A DNA stretch of 64,000 nucleotides from Cordylochernes scorpioides (taxonomy: Eukaryota; Arthropoda; Arachnida; Pseudoscorpiones; Chernetidae): assembly GCA_030710605.1 (NCBI GenBank), contig CP092880.1, forward strand, positions 24,014,467 to 24,078,466, given 5' to 3'. How positions within the stretch are numbered: the first letter of the stretch is position 1; every line of letters begins with the position of its first letter. The position numbers and the translations under genes are program-made. Below are positions 42,411 to 51,156 of this stretch, one piece after another. Under the pieces are notes generated by a model that saw only the letters and a list, made by a program, of their open reading frames with translations, had not been told where the DNA came from and searched no databases.

Positions 42411-42845
42411 GATAGATTTTGCATATGGAAAACACACATCAAAATCAAAGAAGGAGCAGGACAGATTTCGTCAAACTTCACTTGTGAACTGACAGCTATC
42501 TGGAAAGCCCTTGATGTATGCCTTAACCAACCATCCCTGCTTCAAGCAGAAGGAATTTTAATATACAGCGACTCCATATCCGCTCTAGAAGCAATTCAGA
42601 AGGGCAATACTAAAATCACACAGAAAATACACTCGTTACTTACCCAACTGGAACCATTGGAGAAGAACCGCATTCTACAATGGATTCCTGCCCATGTTGG
42701 GATCGGGGGTAATGAAATGGCATTTGAATTGGCAAAGGAAGCCAGAAAATTGATCGAAAGGAATGAACAAATGTCATTATTTGATGCTTTGTCAAAATAC
42801 AAGATAATTAAACAAAAAATAAGAAAAGATCAAAATGCGAAATAA
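42411..42845 (+). pseudogene. LINE RNase H domain relic (copy B, more complete)
   Basis: Starting near FCIWKTHIKIKEGAGQ, the frame gives TCELTAIWKALDVCL (catalytic Glu), LIYSDSISALEAIQ (catalytic Asp) and WIPAHVGIGGNEMAFELAK, where the last catalytic Asp is Phe. The first catalytic Asp lies upstream and is absent. The last 189 bases equal 5-193 of copy A. Confidence 0.8.
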
Positions 42846-42859
42846 ACTCTGAGAGAAAA

Positions 42860-43102
42860 ATGACAAAAACTATAACAAGACTTAGAACAAAACACTATGA
42901 AGGAATGATAATACATCCAGATGGCACAAGAACCTATAGGGCATGCAACAACTGTCCTGGTGTGGAACTAACACCTACCCACATATTCTCATACCCAGCA
43001 ATGGCCGCAGCCTTGCAGAAATTTGACATAGACCCAGAGCAGCAGCTTTACACACCCAAGATAGTGTACATTGCTGCTGCTGTGATGCAAGGAGACATCT
43101 GA
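42860..43102 (+). pseudogene. LINE ORF2 C-terminal tail relic (copy B)
   Basis: Same 80 residues as 208-450, including CNNCPGVELTPTHIF and the Cys to Tyr change in FSYPA. Confidence 0.75.
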
Positions 43103-44085
43103 GGCTCTTTATTGGACACGACAACAACAACATTCCAGAGTAAAATAAATTATCAGAGATAGATACATATTTTTCAAATGAATTGAAATGAATATAATCG
43201 ATACTGAGAGAGAGTTGAATTAAAAAATTTAGAAATTTATTATCTTCGAAAACAAACCGTATCTAAAATTTCATATTTTTTTTTTGCTACATGTTTTAAT
43301 TTGCATTTACATATTTTACATATCTCTGATTCATTTAAAAATCGTCAACCAATTCTTCTTCTTTTGGCGAAGTGGTGTTTTATTAATTTGTTATTTGATA
43401 TTATTAGGGTTCTTTCCTGGTATTCAAAAAGGAAAAATACGTGTCGATCAGTTATATTTTTCAATTTATCAAACAATTTGGCGGCTGAATCTCTGATTCT
43501 GGTAGAGCGCCATCTGGCGAATAAAATTGTAACTAAAATCGATTTCGAATTTTTAATTATTTGCCATAAAAAATACCATTGCATCCTGAACACAATGGTG
43601 TTTACCGCATTGCTCTAGCACAAATATTCGCGGAGTTATTAATTTTTAAAATAATGCGGGACTTTTGGATCACCCTGTATACCGCCCAAGTCAGAAATCC
43701 TCGAATTCCTCTCATATCCAAACAACAGTATCAACATCCCAGAACTGTCATACTTCAAATCTAGATTAAACCGCCATCATTCAATAAATTTGCATTGACA
43801 GATGGAATAAGCCAGTGTATAAAATTTCTGACTTCAAGGTGGTCTGTAAGCATATTAAAAATTGATTACAAAATCTATAAAGCAAATTTAAAATTCGTAC
43901 ATTTCCAATCACCCTAACAACCCAGAAGTATGGAAACATTTGTAAATTTACATTGTCATCGGGATTGAGCGAGTGGACAAAATTTTAAACTATTACTTGC
44001 TTTAGAACTATATTAAAAATTAATTACAACATTTGTGAACACAGACATTGGAAAAGTAAGTTGAATAAAGAGCTTTTAATAATAT
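43103..44085. other. Non-coding (copy B of 451-1430)
   Basis: Same AT-rich sequence as copy A with scattered indels; ends at the ATAT target of element B (44082-44085). Confidence 0.6.
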
Positions 44086-44588
44086 TGTTACGACGCTTCT
44101 CAGCCGTCGATGTTTGCGTTCAAGGTTTCTAAGAGAACAATGTGGGTTCGTTTTTGGATACAGCTTAGTGCGGTATATTTATTACAAGAGCTTAAAAGAG
44201 TAGATAAGTAACTATACAGTAGAAGATTAACTTGCCTTCAATGTCCGCCACTAGAGGGATCCTTCTCCGCTACCGTCTTCCCGGTCAGTCCATACGGCCA
44301 CACGTTCGGTGCCCACCGGCTGCGTCTGTTGTCACCACCGCCGTTCTCCTTGCTGCAGGTCCCGTTGTCACCAGACAGACTTCTTCCTCCAGACTGCCAT
44401 GTCTGGTCGGCACACACCAATCTCCCGGCAGCCCGGCCGACTTCTTTCCACCGCGGCACCAGCTGGACTCCCTCTACTGTCTGCCACCCCCCTCCTCTGG
44501 CATTTGTCAATCAACACTTCAGAGAAGGGGCCCTTCTTCTCTTGGCGTTCCCACTTCTTCCCTGCTACTTCTCTGCTGCATCGTTTCA
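44086..44588 (-). repeat. Element B 3' LTR
   Basis: On the minus strand TGAAACGATGCAGCAGAG...CGTCGTAACA. It encodes the last 73 or so codons of the ORF, which stops at 44368-44370. Confidence 0.93.
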
Positions 44589-46167
44589 CTGCCCCCTTCT
44601 CAATCCTTTTCGTCCCGAAAAGGCTGATTTCACCAGAGGCGCTGATCGGCGGCCCTTTGATCTCCCTGACGTCTCTGGCCACATGAGGGTTGTCCGCCTC
44701 CCGGAAGCGTAGCGGCAGGGTTAACACCAACCCTTGTTTGCAGAACCACATCTCAACTCGGGCTTTCTTTCCACTCTCAACCAGTGCCGACGCCATTGAT
44801 TGGTCTCGCTGTCTAGCACAGGGCGGTGGTTCTCCACAAGATGGCGGCCATATTTCACTGCCTACGATGCTTCCATCTGATATTTTGAATTCTCCTTGTG
44901 AACACACTGTAGCCGCAATGTACAAAGGGTTGTGATCGTTTGTGTTGCGCTTTCGCCGCTTCCTTCCACGACGGGGCTGTAGATCGCCGATCTTTACAGT
45001 GGATTCGTCCACCTGATCCACGCTGTCCATATCGTGGCCTCCCTTTTCTTCTTTAGGTTTCCCATTCTCTTGCTCTAGAGGCTCTCTCTTTCCTAACCCT
45101 TCAAACCTGGGCTCCTTAGTGCCGACCACGCACAGGGCTGTGAATTTCTTAAACCTTCTGGAGGTGTCGGATCCCGTGGCAGTCTCAAGGTCGGTAGAAC
45201 TTTTCCTAGGCGGTGGCTGCTTGATCTGCACCTTGTCGGGCGAAGGAACGAAGATGAATGGTACACATTCTTGGCACATCTCTTCAGCTTGCATTGCAGA
45301 CGACGGCGCTGACACATTGCGCGCGACTCCCTCGTCACAGACATTGTCGTCGGATTTCCACAGAGCGTCCAATGCTCTATCCCGTTCAGTCGGGTTGCCG
45401 GCTCCAACTTCAGGGTGCTTCGACCATCTAGCCTTGTCGCACTTCCACGGAGCATCCAGCTCCGTCCCGTCCAGTTGGATCGCCGCTGTAGTCCCTGACA
45501 GTCTGACACTGTCGCTGAAGTCAGCCACGCTGTCGCACTGCAGCTCGCCAAGATCGTTGCTGTTCTCATGGAGTATTTCAGAAAGAATCCCAGGGGTTGA
45601 ATTTTCGCTCTGTATATCACCTTGAGGGCATTCTCCTTCCGTCCGCTTGATTTTATACAAAACACTCGTGCCACAGCCGTTGTCGGAGGCGATCAGCTCA
45701 CTCTCCTCCGCTACACAACCAGTCTGGATCATTTCCTGCTGTCGACACTCTTCGGACTTCTGGATCACGGGAGAATCTTCTAGCGTAGATTCTGGCAGTT
45801 CACTTACAACGTCTCCTGACGTGATGATCTTTGTTGTGATGGTCTTGTCGGGATCTTCATCACCTGGGATCGTCTTTTGTCCCCTCAGACATTGAATACG
45901 TGGGCTATTGGTTGCTGTGATTGGTTTTGAAAAGCCATCAGGGTTTTCTGGCGGTAGTACATTGAACTTAACTTCGCAAGACATGGGTGTGGCAGAACGT
46001 TTGACATTCCGAATATGCTCCAGTCGGCTCAATCGAGTATCCAAGTTTTCTCCGAGCTCATCTACTTTCTGGCTTATTAGTCTGAGCAATTTCGTGAATT
46101 TTTCGATTTCAGGGTCAGTTAGTTTTTCCATTTTTCTTTTTAAATTGACGCAAAATAAAATCTTCAA
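44368..46167 (-). CDS. Element B ORF: 599-residue protein, unrecognised (possibly Gag-like)
   Basis: One uninterrupted frame. A second Met at residue 13 (KRKMEKLTDPEIEKFTKLL) may be the true start. Residues about 15-50 look like an amphipathic helix or coiled coil (LLRLISQKVDELGENLDTRL SRLEHIRN in two parts). The middle is acidic and Ser/Thr/Glu-rich. A basic cluster RRGRKRRKRN near residue 405 could be a nuclear or RNA-binding signal. The C-terminal 73 residues are encoded in the 3' LTR. No CCHC knuckle, protease DTG, YxDD or DDE motif is seen. As the only ORF of an LTR element, its likeliest job is a Gag-like or RNA-packaging role, but that is inference from position only. Confidence 0.7.
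   Translation of the reverse strand: MKILFCVNLKRKMEKLTDPEIEKFTKLLRLISQKVDELGENLDTRLSRLEHIRNVKRSATPMSCEVKFNVLPPENPDGFSKPITATNSPRIQCLRGQKTIPGDEDPDKTITTKIITSGDVVSELPESTLEDSPVIQKSEECRQQEMIQTGCVAEESELIASDNGCGTSVLYKIKRTEGECPQGDIQSENSTPGILSEILHENSNDLGELQCDSVADFSDSVRLSGTTAAIQLDGTELDAPWKCDKARWSKHPEVGAGNPTERDRALDALWKSDDNVCDEGVARNVSAPSSAMQAEEMCQECVPFIFVPSPDKVQIKQPPPRKSSTDLETATGSDTSRRFKKFTALCVVGTKEPRFEGLGKREPLEQENGKPKEEKGGHDMDSVDQVDESTVKIGDLQPRRGRKRRKRNTNDHNPLYIAATVCSQGEFKISDGSIVGSEIWPPSCGEPPPCARQRDQSMASALVESGKKARVEMWFCKQGLVLTLPLRFREADNPHVARDVREIKGPPISASGEISLFGTKRIEKGAVKRCSREVAGKKWERQEKKGPFSEVLIDKCQRRGVADSRGSPAGAAVERSRPGCREIGVCRPDMAVWRKKSVW
44589..44603 (-). promoter_or_regulatory. Element B polypurine tract
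   Basis: On the minus strand TTGAGAAGGGGGCAG lies directly before the 3' LTR start TGAAAC. It falls inside the ORF. Confidence 0.65.
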
Positions 46168-46186
46168 TTAAAATTAACTAAGCTGT

Positions 46187-46204
46187 ATCCCACTTCTGAC
46201 ACCA
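46187..46204 (-). promoter_or_regulatory. Element B primer-binding site, tRNA-Leu
   Basis: The minus strand reads TGGTGTCAGAAGTGGGAT two bases after the 5' LTR. It complements the 3' end of animal tRNA-Leu (ATCCCACTTCTGACA plus CCA) over all 18 bases. Confidence 0.85.
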
Positions 46205-46206
46205 AA

Positions 46207-46708
46207 TGTTACGACGCTTCTCAGCCGTCGATGTTTGCGTTCAAGGTTTCTAAGAGAACAATGTGGGTTCGTTTTGGATACAGCTTAGTGCGGTATATTT
46301 ATTACAAGAGCTTAAAAGAGTAGATAAGTAACTATACAGTAGAAGATTAACTTGCCTTCAATGTCCGCCACTAGAGGGATCCTTCTCCGCTACCGTCTTC
46401 CCGGTCAGTCCATACGGCCACACGTTCGGTGCCCACCTGCTGCGTCTGTTGTCACCACCGCCGTTCTCCTTGCTGCAGGTCCCGTTGTCACCAGACAGAC
46501 TTCTTCCCCCAGACTGCCATGTCTGGTCGGCACACACCAATCTCCCGGCAGCCCGGCCGACTTCTTTCCACCGCGGCACCAGCTGGACTCCCTCTACTGT
46601 CTGCCACCCCCCTCCTCTGGCATTTGTCAATCAACACTTCAGAGAAGGGGCCCTTCTTCTCTTGGCGTTCCCACTTCTTCCCTGCTACTTCTCTGCTGCA
46701 TCGTTTCA
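46207..46708 (-). repeat. Element B 5' LTR
   Basis: 502 bp, same ends as the 3' LTR. The plus-strand readings in this region (44232-44712, 46352-46760) are shadows and carry no known domain. Confidence 0.93.
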
Positions 46709-46795
46709 ATATTATTCCAATTTTTATGCACAATTTTATAAATTAAAAAATAAATTTTAACACAATGTGTGAAGAAAATGATTTTTTTTTTATAT
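46709..46795. other. 87-bp host sequence between two LTR elements
   Basis: Equals about 1427-1513 of copy A, bounded by the target duplications of elements B and C. Confidence 0.9.
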
Positions 46796-47135
46796 TGTTG
46801 CACCAGGTTGCGGCTTGGCAGACTCTTCAGCCTGGATTCTCTCCTGTGCTGGGTCTTGCATCTTACCAGAGCGTGTTTCAACCATCCTACAAATTTATAA
46901 AAGGGAATAACGAGATAAGTCTTCTTTAAGTAGCCACCAGAATCCTTTATTTATTTTCTCACATCAAAGAGAGCAGTGAAGTCACAGTGTACCTAAATAC
47001 AAATGATGATAAATTAATAATCTGTTTTAAATAAATATCATAGAATATTTTATATAAAAATAAATAAATATATAATTTAAATTTCAAATATATTAAAACT
47101 AATATAAGAAATACGCCATTAATCATGATGTAACA
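46796..47135 (-). repeat. Gypsy C 3' LTR
   Basis: 340 bp, TGTTACATCATG...GGTGCAACA on the minus strand. The pol frame ends inside it (stop at 47119-47121). Confidence 0.93.
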
Positions 47136-48270
47136 CTTCCCCCTCTCCAGAGGTCGTCACGTCCTCGTGATTGACCTCATCAATTCTTTCAAAATAGGGT
47201 TTGATTCTTGAGACATGGACAATCAATGGGTCTTGGCCAGGATTATCTTTTGGTTCAATTAAGTAATTTACGTTGGACAGCTTCTTTAATATTCTATATG
47301 GGCCAAAATATTTTCTCAGTAGTTTCTCACACTTTCCTATTTTCCTAATTGGTGTCCAAACTGCTACTAATTCTCCTGGTTCGTAGCTTCTTTCCATGTG
47401 TTTCTTGTCATAGTTCTTTTTCATTCTTTCTTGAGTCTTTATTGTGTTGTTAATAACTAATTTTCTTGTTCTGTTTATTTTGTCTAAGTGATGTTTTATG
47501 TATTCATCATAATCATCTTTGTCAATGTCCACCGAGATATTCCTGTCGTCCAAAAGAGACGTGGGTTCTCTTCCAAACATCAGGAAAAAGGGAGAATATC
47601 CTGTGGTTTCCTGAATTGTAGTATTGTAAGCGTGACTGATGAATGGGAGTATTTCGTCCCAATTTTTCTGATCAGTGTTCACATACATACTGAGCATATT
47701 GATCAATGTTCTATTTAACCGCTCTGTCAATCCATTAGTCTGGGGATGATAGCTCGTTGTGAAGCAATGTTTAATCTTGCACGTTTTCATCACCTCTTTC
47801 ATTAAATTACTGGTAAATTGAGAGCCTCTGTCACTAATAAGATATTGTGGGGCTCCGTGCCGAAGAAAAATATCCTCTACTAGAAATTTAGAAACTTCTT
47901 TCACTGTTGCTTCCGAGACTGCTCTTGTTTCTGCATATCTAGTGTAGTAGTCCGTCAGCACGATTATCCATTTTTTCCTGTTTTTCGTAGATGGTAGTGG
48001 ACCAACAAAGTCAATTCCAATTCTTTCGAAAGGAAAGTTGGCTGGGGGGATGGGCTGTAGTAGTCCAGAAGGTAATTGGTTTGAGCCTTTCCTACTTTGG
48101 CAAAGGTGACACGTCTTAACGAATTCTGAGACATCCTTTAGCATGGATGGCCAAAAGTATTTACTCTTTATTCGGTACATGGTTCTGGCGACGCCCAGAT
48201 GGCCATTCGACATATGATTGTGATATTCTTTCATAATTTCTCTCTTTTTATTCTCTGGAACCACAAGCAA
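47119..48270 (-). CDS. pol: Gypsy C integrase region of Pol
   Basis: 383 codons. Zinc finger H19/H24...C54/C57 (HMSNGHLG, CHLCQ), catalytic core Asp87 or Asp107 (GIDFVGPL, VLTDYYTRY), Asp147 (ISDRGSQF) and Glu183 (NGLTERLNRTL), with 35 residues between the last two, then a C-terminal domain with KYFGPYRILKKL. It inserts the cDNA; this family picks ATAT targets here. Its N-terminus is joined to RNase H in the intact polyprotein but is out of frame here (break near 48290). The last 6 or so codons read through the polypurine tract into the 3' LTR. Confidence 0.9.
   Translation of the reverse strand: MLVVPENKKREIMKEYHNHMSNGHLGVARTMYRIKSKYFWPSMLKDVSEFVKTCHLCQSRKGSNQLPSGLLQPIPPANFPFERIGIDFVGPLPSTKNRKKWIIVLTDYYTRYAETRAVSEATVKEVSKFLVEDIFLRHGAPQYLISDRGSQFTSNLMKEVMKTCKIKHCFTTSYHPQTNGLTERLNRTLINMLSMYVNTDQKNWDEILPFISHAYNTTIQETTGYSPFFLMFGREPTSLLDDRNISVDIDKDDYDEYIKHHLDKINRTRKLVINNTIKTQERMKKNYDKKHMERSYEPGELVAVWTPIRKIGKCEKLLRKYFGPYRILKKLSNVNYLIEPKDNPGQDPLIVHVSRIKPYFERIDEVNHEDVTTSGEGEVLHHD
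47136..47150 (-). promoter_or_regulatory. Gypsy C polypurine tract
   Basis: GGAGAGGGGGAAG on the minus strand directly before the 3' LTR. It also encodes Gly-Glu-Gly-Glu of the Pol C-terminus. Confidence 0.8.
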
Positions 48271-48475
48271 CCACGCCTGCCTTCAGGGTTCGGGTTTTTC
48301 TTAAAGAGGCATCCATCTTCTTCTTTAAAGTTTTGCGCAATTGATCGCCTGCTTTCATTAAGGTTTTTCTTAACACTTTCGATAAATTTATCCTCTTCGT
48401 CTGTTATTTGATTTAAAAATAGCCTTTCAAAATCCTCATCCCAATCAGTTTCTGGTAAGGGCCCCTAGATAAGCC
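48271..48475 (-). pseudogene. Gypsy C RNase H-integrase linker, out of frame
   Basis: Between the two long pol readings, a third frame carries the linker (FLNQITDEEDKFIESVKKNL and on to EDGCLFKKNPNPE). So one indel near 48465 (GGGGCCC run) and another near 48290 separate RNase H, linker and integrase. Confidence 0.75.
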
Positions 48476-50524
48476 ATCAGCGTCCAGATGCTTCTTTCCC
48501 GATTTATGTATTATATCGAAGTCATATTCTTGAATTTTCAATGCCCATCTTGCCAATCGACCTGTTGGATCCTTCAAGTTTTTGAGCCAGCATAAGGCGT
48601 GATGGTCTGTTACTATTTTAAAGTGTCTTCCATAAAGGTAGGGTCGTAATTTTGACATTGACCAGACAACGGCCAGACATTCTTTTTCAGTGGTTGAATA
48701 ATTTTGCTCCGCTTTACTTAGGGTACGACTCAAATATGAGATCACCTTCTCTTCACCACCGATGTCTTGGACAAGTGTTGCACCTATGCCGATGTTGGAC
48801 GCATCAGTATGAACATAAGTAGGTGCATTTGGATTGAAGTGACCTAAAATTGGTGGGCTTAATAGTGCTGTTTTTAGGGTTTGAAACGCTTCCTCTTGTC
48901 TTTCTGTCCAGGTAAATGATACACTTTTTTTTATAAGGTTGGTCAAAGGGTCAGCAATTTTTGAAAAGTCTTTGATAAATTTTCTATAATATGAACACAT
49001 TCCCAAAAAGGATTGTACTTCTTTGACCTTTTTGGGCCGAGGAAAATTTCTGACAGCTTTGATGTTATGTTCCGCGGGTTTTATACCATGTTTGCTCGTT
49101 ATATAGCCGAGAATCTCCAATTCTTCAAAAGCAAATCGGCATTTTTTGTCGTTTAACCTTAAATTAGATTCACGAAAACATCTAAAAACAGCTTCAAGTC
49201 TTTTGAGGTGCGTTGGAAAATCCGGGCTATATATGATAACATCATCCAGATAACACAAACAAATTTGCCATCTCAGATTTCCAAGCATATTCTCCATATT
49301 TCTCTCAAAGGTAGCAGGCGCGTTACAAAGTCCAAAAGGCATCACGTTGAATTCATATAATCCATGCGCTGTAGTGAAAGCTGTTTTCTCTTTGTCTCTT
49401 TCTTCGACTTCAACTTGCCAATATCCAGATCTGAGGTCTATTGCTGAGAAGTGTGTAGATCCTTGGAGAGTATCCATAACTTCGTCTATTCTAGGGATCG
49501 GATAGACATCTTTTACTGTCACATTATTCAGTTTTCTGTAGTCCACACAAAATCTGTATTTACCATCTCGCTTCTTGACCAATATTACTGGAAAAGACCA
49601 GGGGCTAGAAGATGGCCTAATTATGCCTTCTGTAAGCATCTCGTCAATTTGCTCTTTTATAATATCTCGTTCTTTAGCACTTACCCGGTAAGGCTTGTGT
49701 TTAATTGGCTTCGCGTCTTCTGTGTCTATCCGATGTTTTGCCAAATTGGTTCTCCCTAATCTCGATGAAAAAAGATCTCCATACCTTTCTAAAACTTGTT
49801 TTAACTCCTTCTGTTCCTTTGGTGAAAGATTTTCGTTTATTTGGAATCTAGGTTCTTCGTTCTTTTCTACCTCTCTTTCTCGACTCACATTTATTTTCGC
49901 TGGACTACTTCCAAAAGCCAATGTTTGGTTTTTCATTATTTTTAACGGTCGAGGATACGGATTAGTTATCCAGATGTGTGTTTCCCTATTTATAACATTG
50001 ATCAAGCTTCTTGCTAGACGAAGTCCATTTGTTTGAAACATTTTGCTGCTCTCCTCGATAATATATTCTCCATCCTCTGTTTCTACCAATGCCTTGATCA
50101 ATTTCATGGAACATTCCGGTACAATGGAATCCTTGGCACTCTTTATTTTCAACATTTCAAAATTGATTTCGTCATGATTATTCCTCAAATCATATTTTAT
50201 AGTTTCTTGCTTACAATCTATTTTTGCGTTCATTTTCTTAAGGAAATCTCTCCCAAGAATTAATGTCCGTAAATGCGTTTTCAATATCACAAAGTTGTGT
50301 GATAATGTTTCGTTATCAATTTTTATATTTAAAAATATACTTCCTACCATGTCCAATTTTTTTCCATCGGGTCCTGCACAAATTTTTGCGAGTTTACTTA
50401 TACCATGGCCTGTATCGAGGGCCGTTCTGAGGTCGACCACTGAGAGGTCAGCACCTGTATCAACCAAAGCTTCAAAAGTCCCTATCTTGTCCACATTAAT
50501 TTTTAATTTGTATTTAGGGTCCAA
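48413..50524 (-). CDS. pol: Gypsy C Pol: protease, reverse transcriptase, RNase H
   Basis: 703 codons from the first in-frame start-like codon; the frame is open back to 50608, so translation is expected by frameshift from gag. Protease LVDTGADLSVVD (Asp near 22); a spacer; RT with KYRFCVDYRKLN, FSAIDLRSGYWQ and catalytic YLDD near 427; RNase H with YVHTDAS, EKECLAVV and VTDHHALCWL. The C-terminal residues after DADGLSRG are a wrong-frame tail caused by the break near 48465. Confidence 0.92.
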   Translation of the reverse strand: MDPKYKLKINVDKIGTFEALVDTGADLSVVDLRTALDTGHGISKLAKICAGPDGKKLDMVGSIFLNIKIDNETLSHNFVILKTHLRTLILGRDFLKKMNAKIDCKQETIKYDLRNNHDEINFEMLKIKSAKDSIVPECSMKLIKALVETEDGEYIIEESSKMFQTNGLRLARSLINVINRETHIWITNPYPRPLKIMKNQTLAFGSSPAKINVSREREVEKNEEPRFQINENLSPKEQKELKQVLERYGDLFSSRLGRTNLAKHRIDTEDAKPIKHKPYRVSAKERDIIKEQIDEMLTEGIIRPSSSPWSFPVILVKKRDGKYRFCVDYRKLNNVTVKDVYPIPRIDEVMDTLQGSTHFSAIDLRSGYWQVEVEERDKEKTAFTTAHGLYEFNVMPFGLCNAPATFERNMENMLGNLRWQICLCYLDDVIIYSPDFPTHLKRLEAVFRCFRESNLRLNDKKCRFAFEELEILGYITSKHGIKPAEHNIKAVRNFPRPKKVKEVQSFLGMCSYYRKFIKDFSKIADPLTNLIKKSVSFTWTERQEEAFQTLKTALLSPPILGHFNPNAPTYVHTDASNIGIGATLVQDIGGEEKVISYLSRTLSKAEQNYSTTEKECLAVVWSMSKLRPYLYGRHFKIVTDHHALCWLKNLKDPTGRLARWALKIQEYDFDIIHKSGKKHLDADGLSRGPYQKLIGMRILKGYF

Positions 50525-50580
50525 CTTCTTGATTCCGTTTATGGTCGACTTGCTTTGATTGACAGATTCAGGCGCGACGC

Positions 50581-51156
50581 TTAGTTTAAATCTTCCAACA
50601 CGGAATATCTATTCCGGGTAGGAATATTTGTCTGTGTGCTATGACATACATCAGCATAAAGCCGAGGTCCTGATTTCTCTGATATTTCATTCATTTTGCA
50701 TTTTTCTTCGACCTTCTCTTGGGTATCTGCTGGATCCTCTTCTAGGATTCTTATAAACTTGACCCTACAATAACGGGCCACGTGCCCTGGCTTGTTACAT
50801 TTAAAGCAGATTGGTCTTCCATCTTCCGTCCTATTTTTGCTCACTTCTTGGCTTTTATTGTAAGTGTTTCTCTGAAGGTTTGGTTTCGGCACAAAGTTAG
50901 GATTATAAGGACGTCTAGGGGTAGAGGGCTGGGGAAAGTTGTTTCGATACTGTCTGGGGGTAGGAGGGGAGTCGTTCTTGTAATTATTGGAAACAGGGGC
51001 TTGGGGCCTGGAAGTGGTCTGGTAGTTTCGTGCGGCAGTCGGCGGCACGTACCTCGATTGTTGTTGGGGTCTAGAATAGCGTGGACCGTTATATAGGTTT
51101 CTGGATTTCTCCACACGTTCCCGATACTTCTTTTCAAATAATCCATTTTCTTGCAC
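50581..51156 (-). CDS. gag: Gypsy C Gag, C-terminal part (nucleocapsid)
   Basis: 191-codon reading rich in Pro, Arg, Asn and Tyr with a standard zinc knuckle CFKCNKPGHVARYC (C117, C120, H125, C130), then an acidic tail ending LEDLN and TAA. It binds RNA in the particle. It is the continuation of the 51728-50841 frame after a one-base break near 51120 in GAAAAGAAG. Its own apparent start is an artefact. Confidence 0.85.
   Translation of the reverse strand: MQENGLFEKKYRERVEKSRNLYNGPRYSRPQQQSRYVPPTAARNYQTTSRPQAPVSNNYKNDSPPTPRQYRNNFPQPSTPRRPYNPNFVPKPNLQRNTYNKSQEVSKNRTEDGRPICFKCNKPGHVARYCRVKFIRILEEDPADTQEKVEEKCKMNEISEKSGPRLYADVCHSTQTNIPTRNRYSVLEDLN
50584..50590 (-). promoter_or_regulatory. -1 ribosomal frameshift site, Gypsy C gag-pol
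   Basis: The minus strand reads GAT TTA AAC TAA: a canonical heptamer T TTA AAC in gag phase, directly before the gag stop. The -1 frame is closed by TAG at 50609-50611 and open from there into pol, so the shift must occur in a window of about 30 bases that contains this heptamer. Confidence 0.85.

Larger units (their letters stand above)
44086..46708 (-). mobile_element. LTR element B: non-autonomous LTR retrotransposon with one novel ORF
   Basis: 2623 bp. LTRs of 503 bp (44086-44588) and 502 bp (46207-46708) differ by two substitutions and one T-run indel that I found. ATAT duplications flank it (44082-44085, 46709-46712), and copy A shows the empty site. Minus strand: 5' LTR, tRNA-Leu primer site, one long ORF, polypurine tract, 3' LTR. 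No protease, RT, RNase H or integrase, so it must borrow them. The coding region is much richer in GC than its flanks. Confidence 0.93.

Noticed and set aside
44232..44712. Several 125-131 residue plus-strand ORFs in the element B LTRs
   Set aside because: Overlap the long minus-strand ORF and LTR in shadow frames, Pro/Ser-rich by GC composition only.
51110..51135. Programmed frameshift within Gypsy C gag
   Set aside because: No slippery heptamer at the break and a second shift in gag would be unusual; a one-base loss in an A-rich run is simpler.
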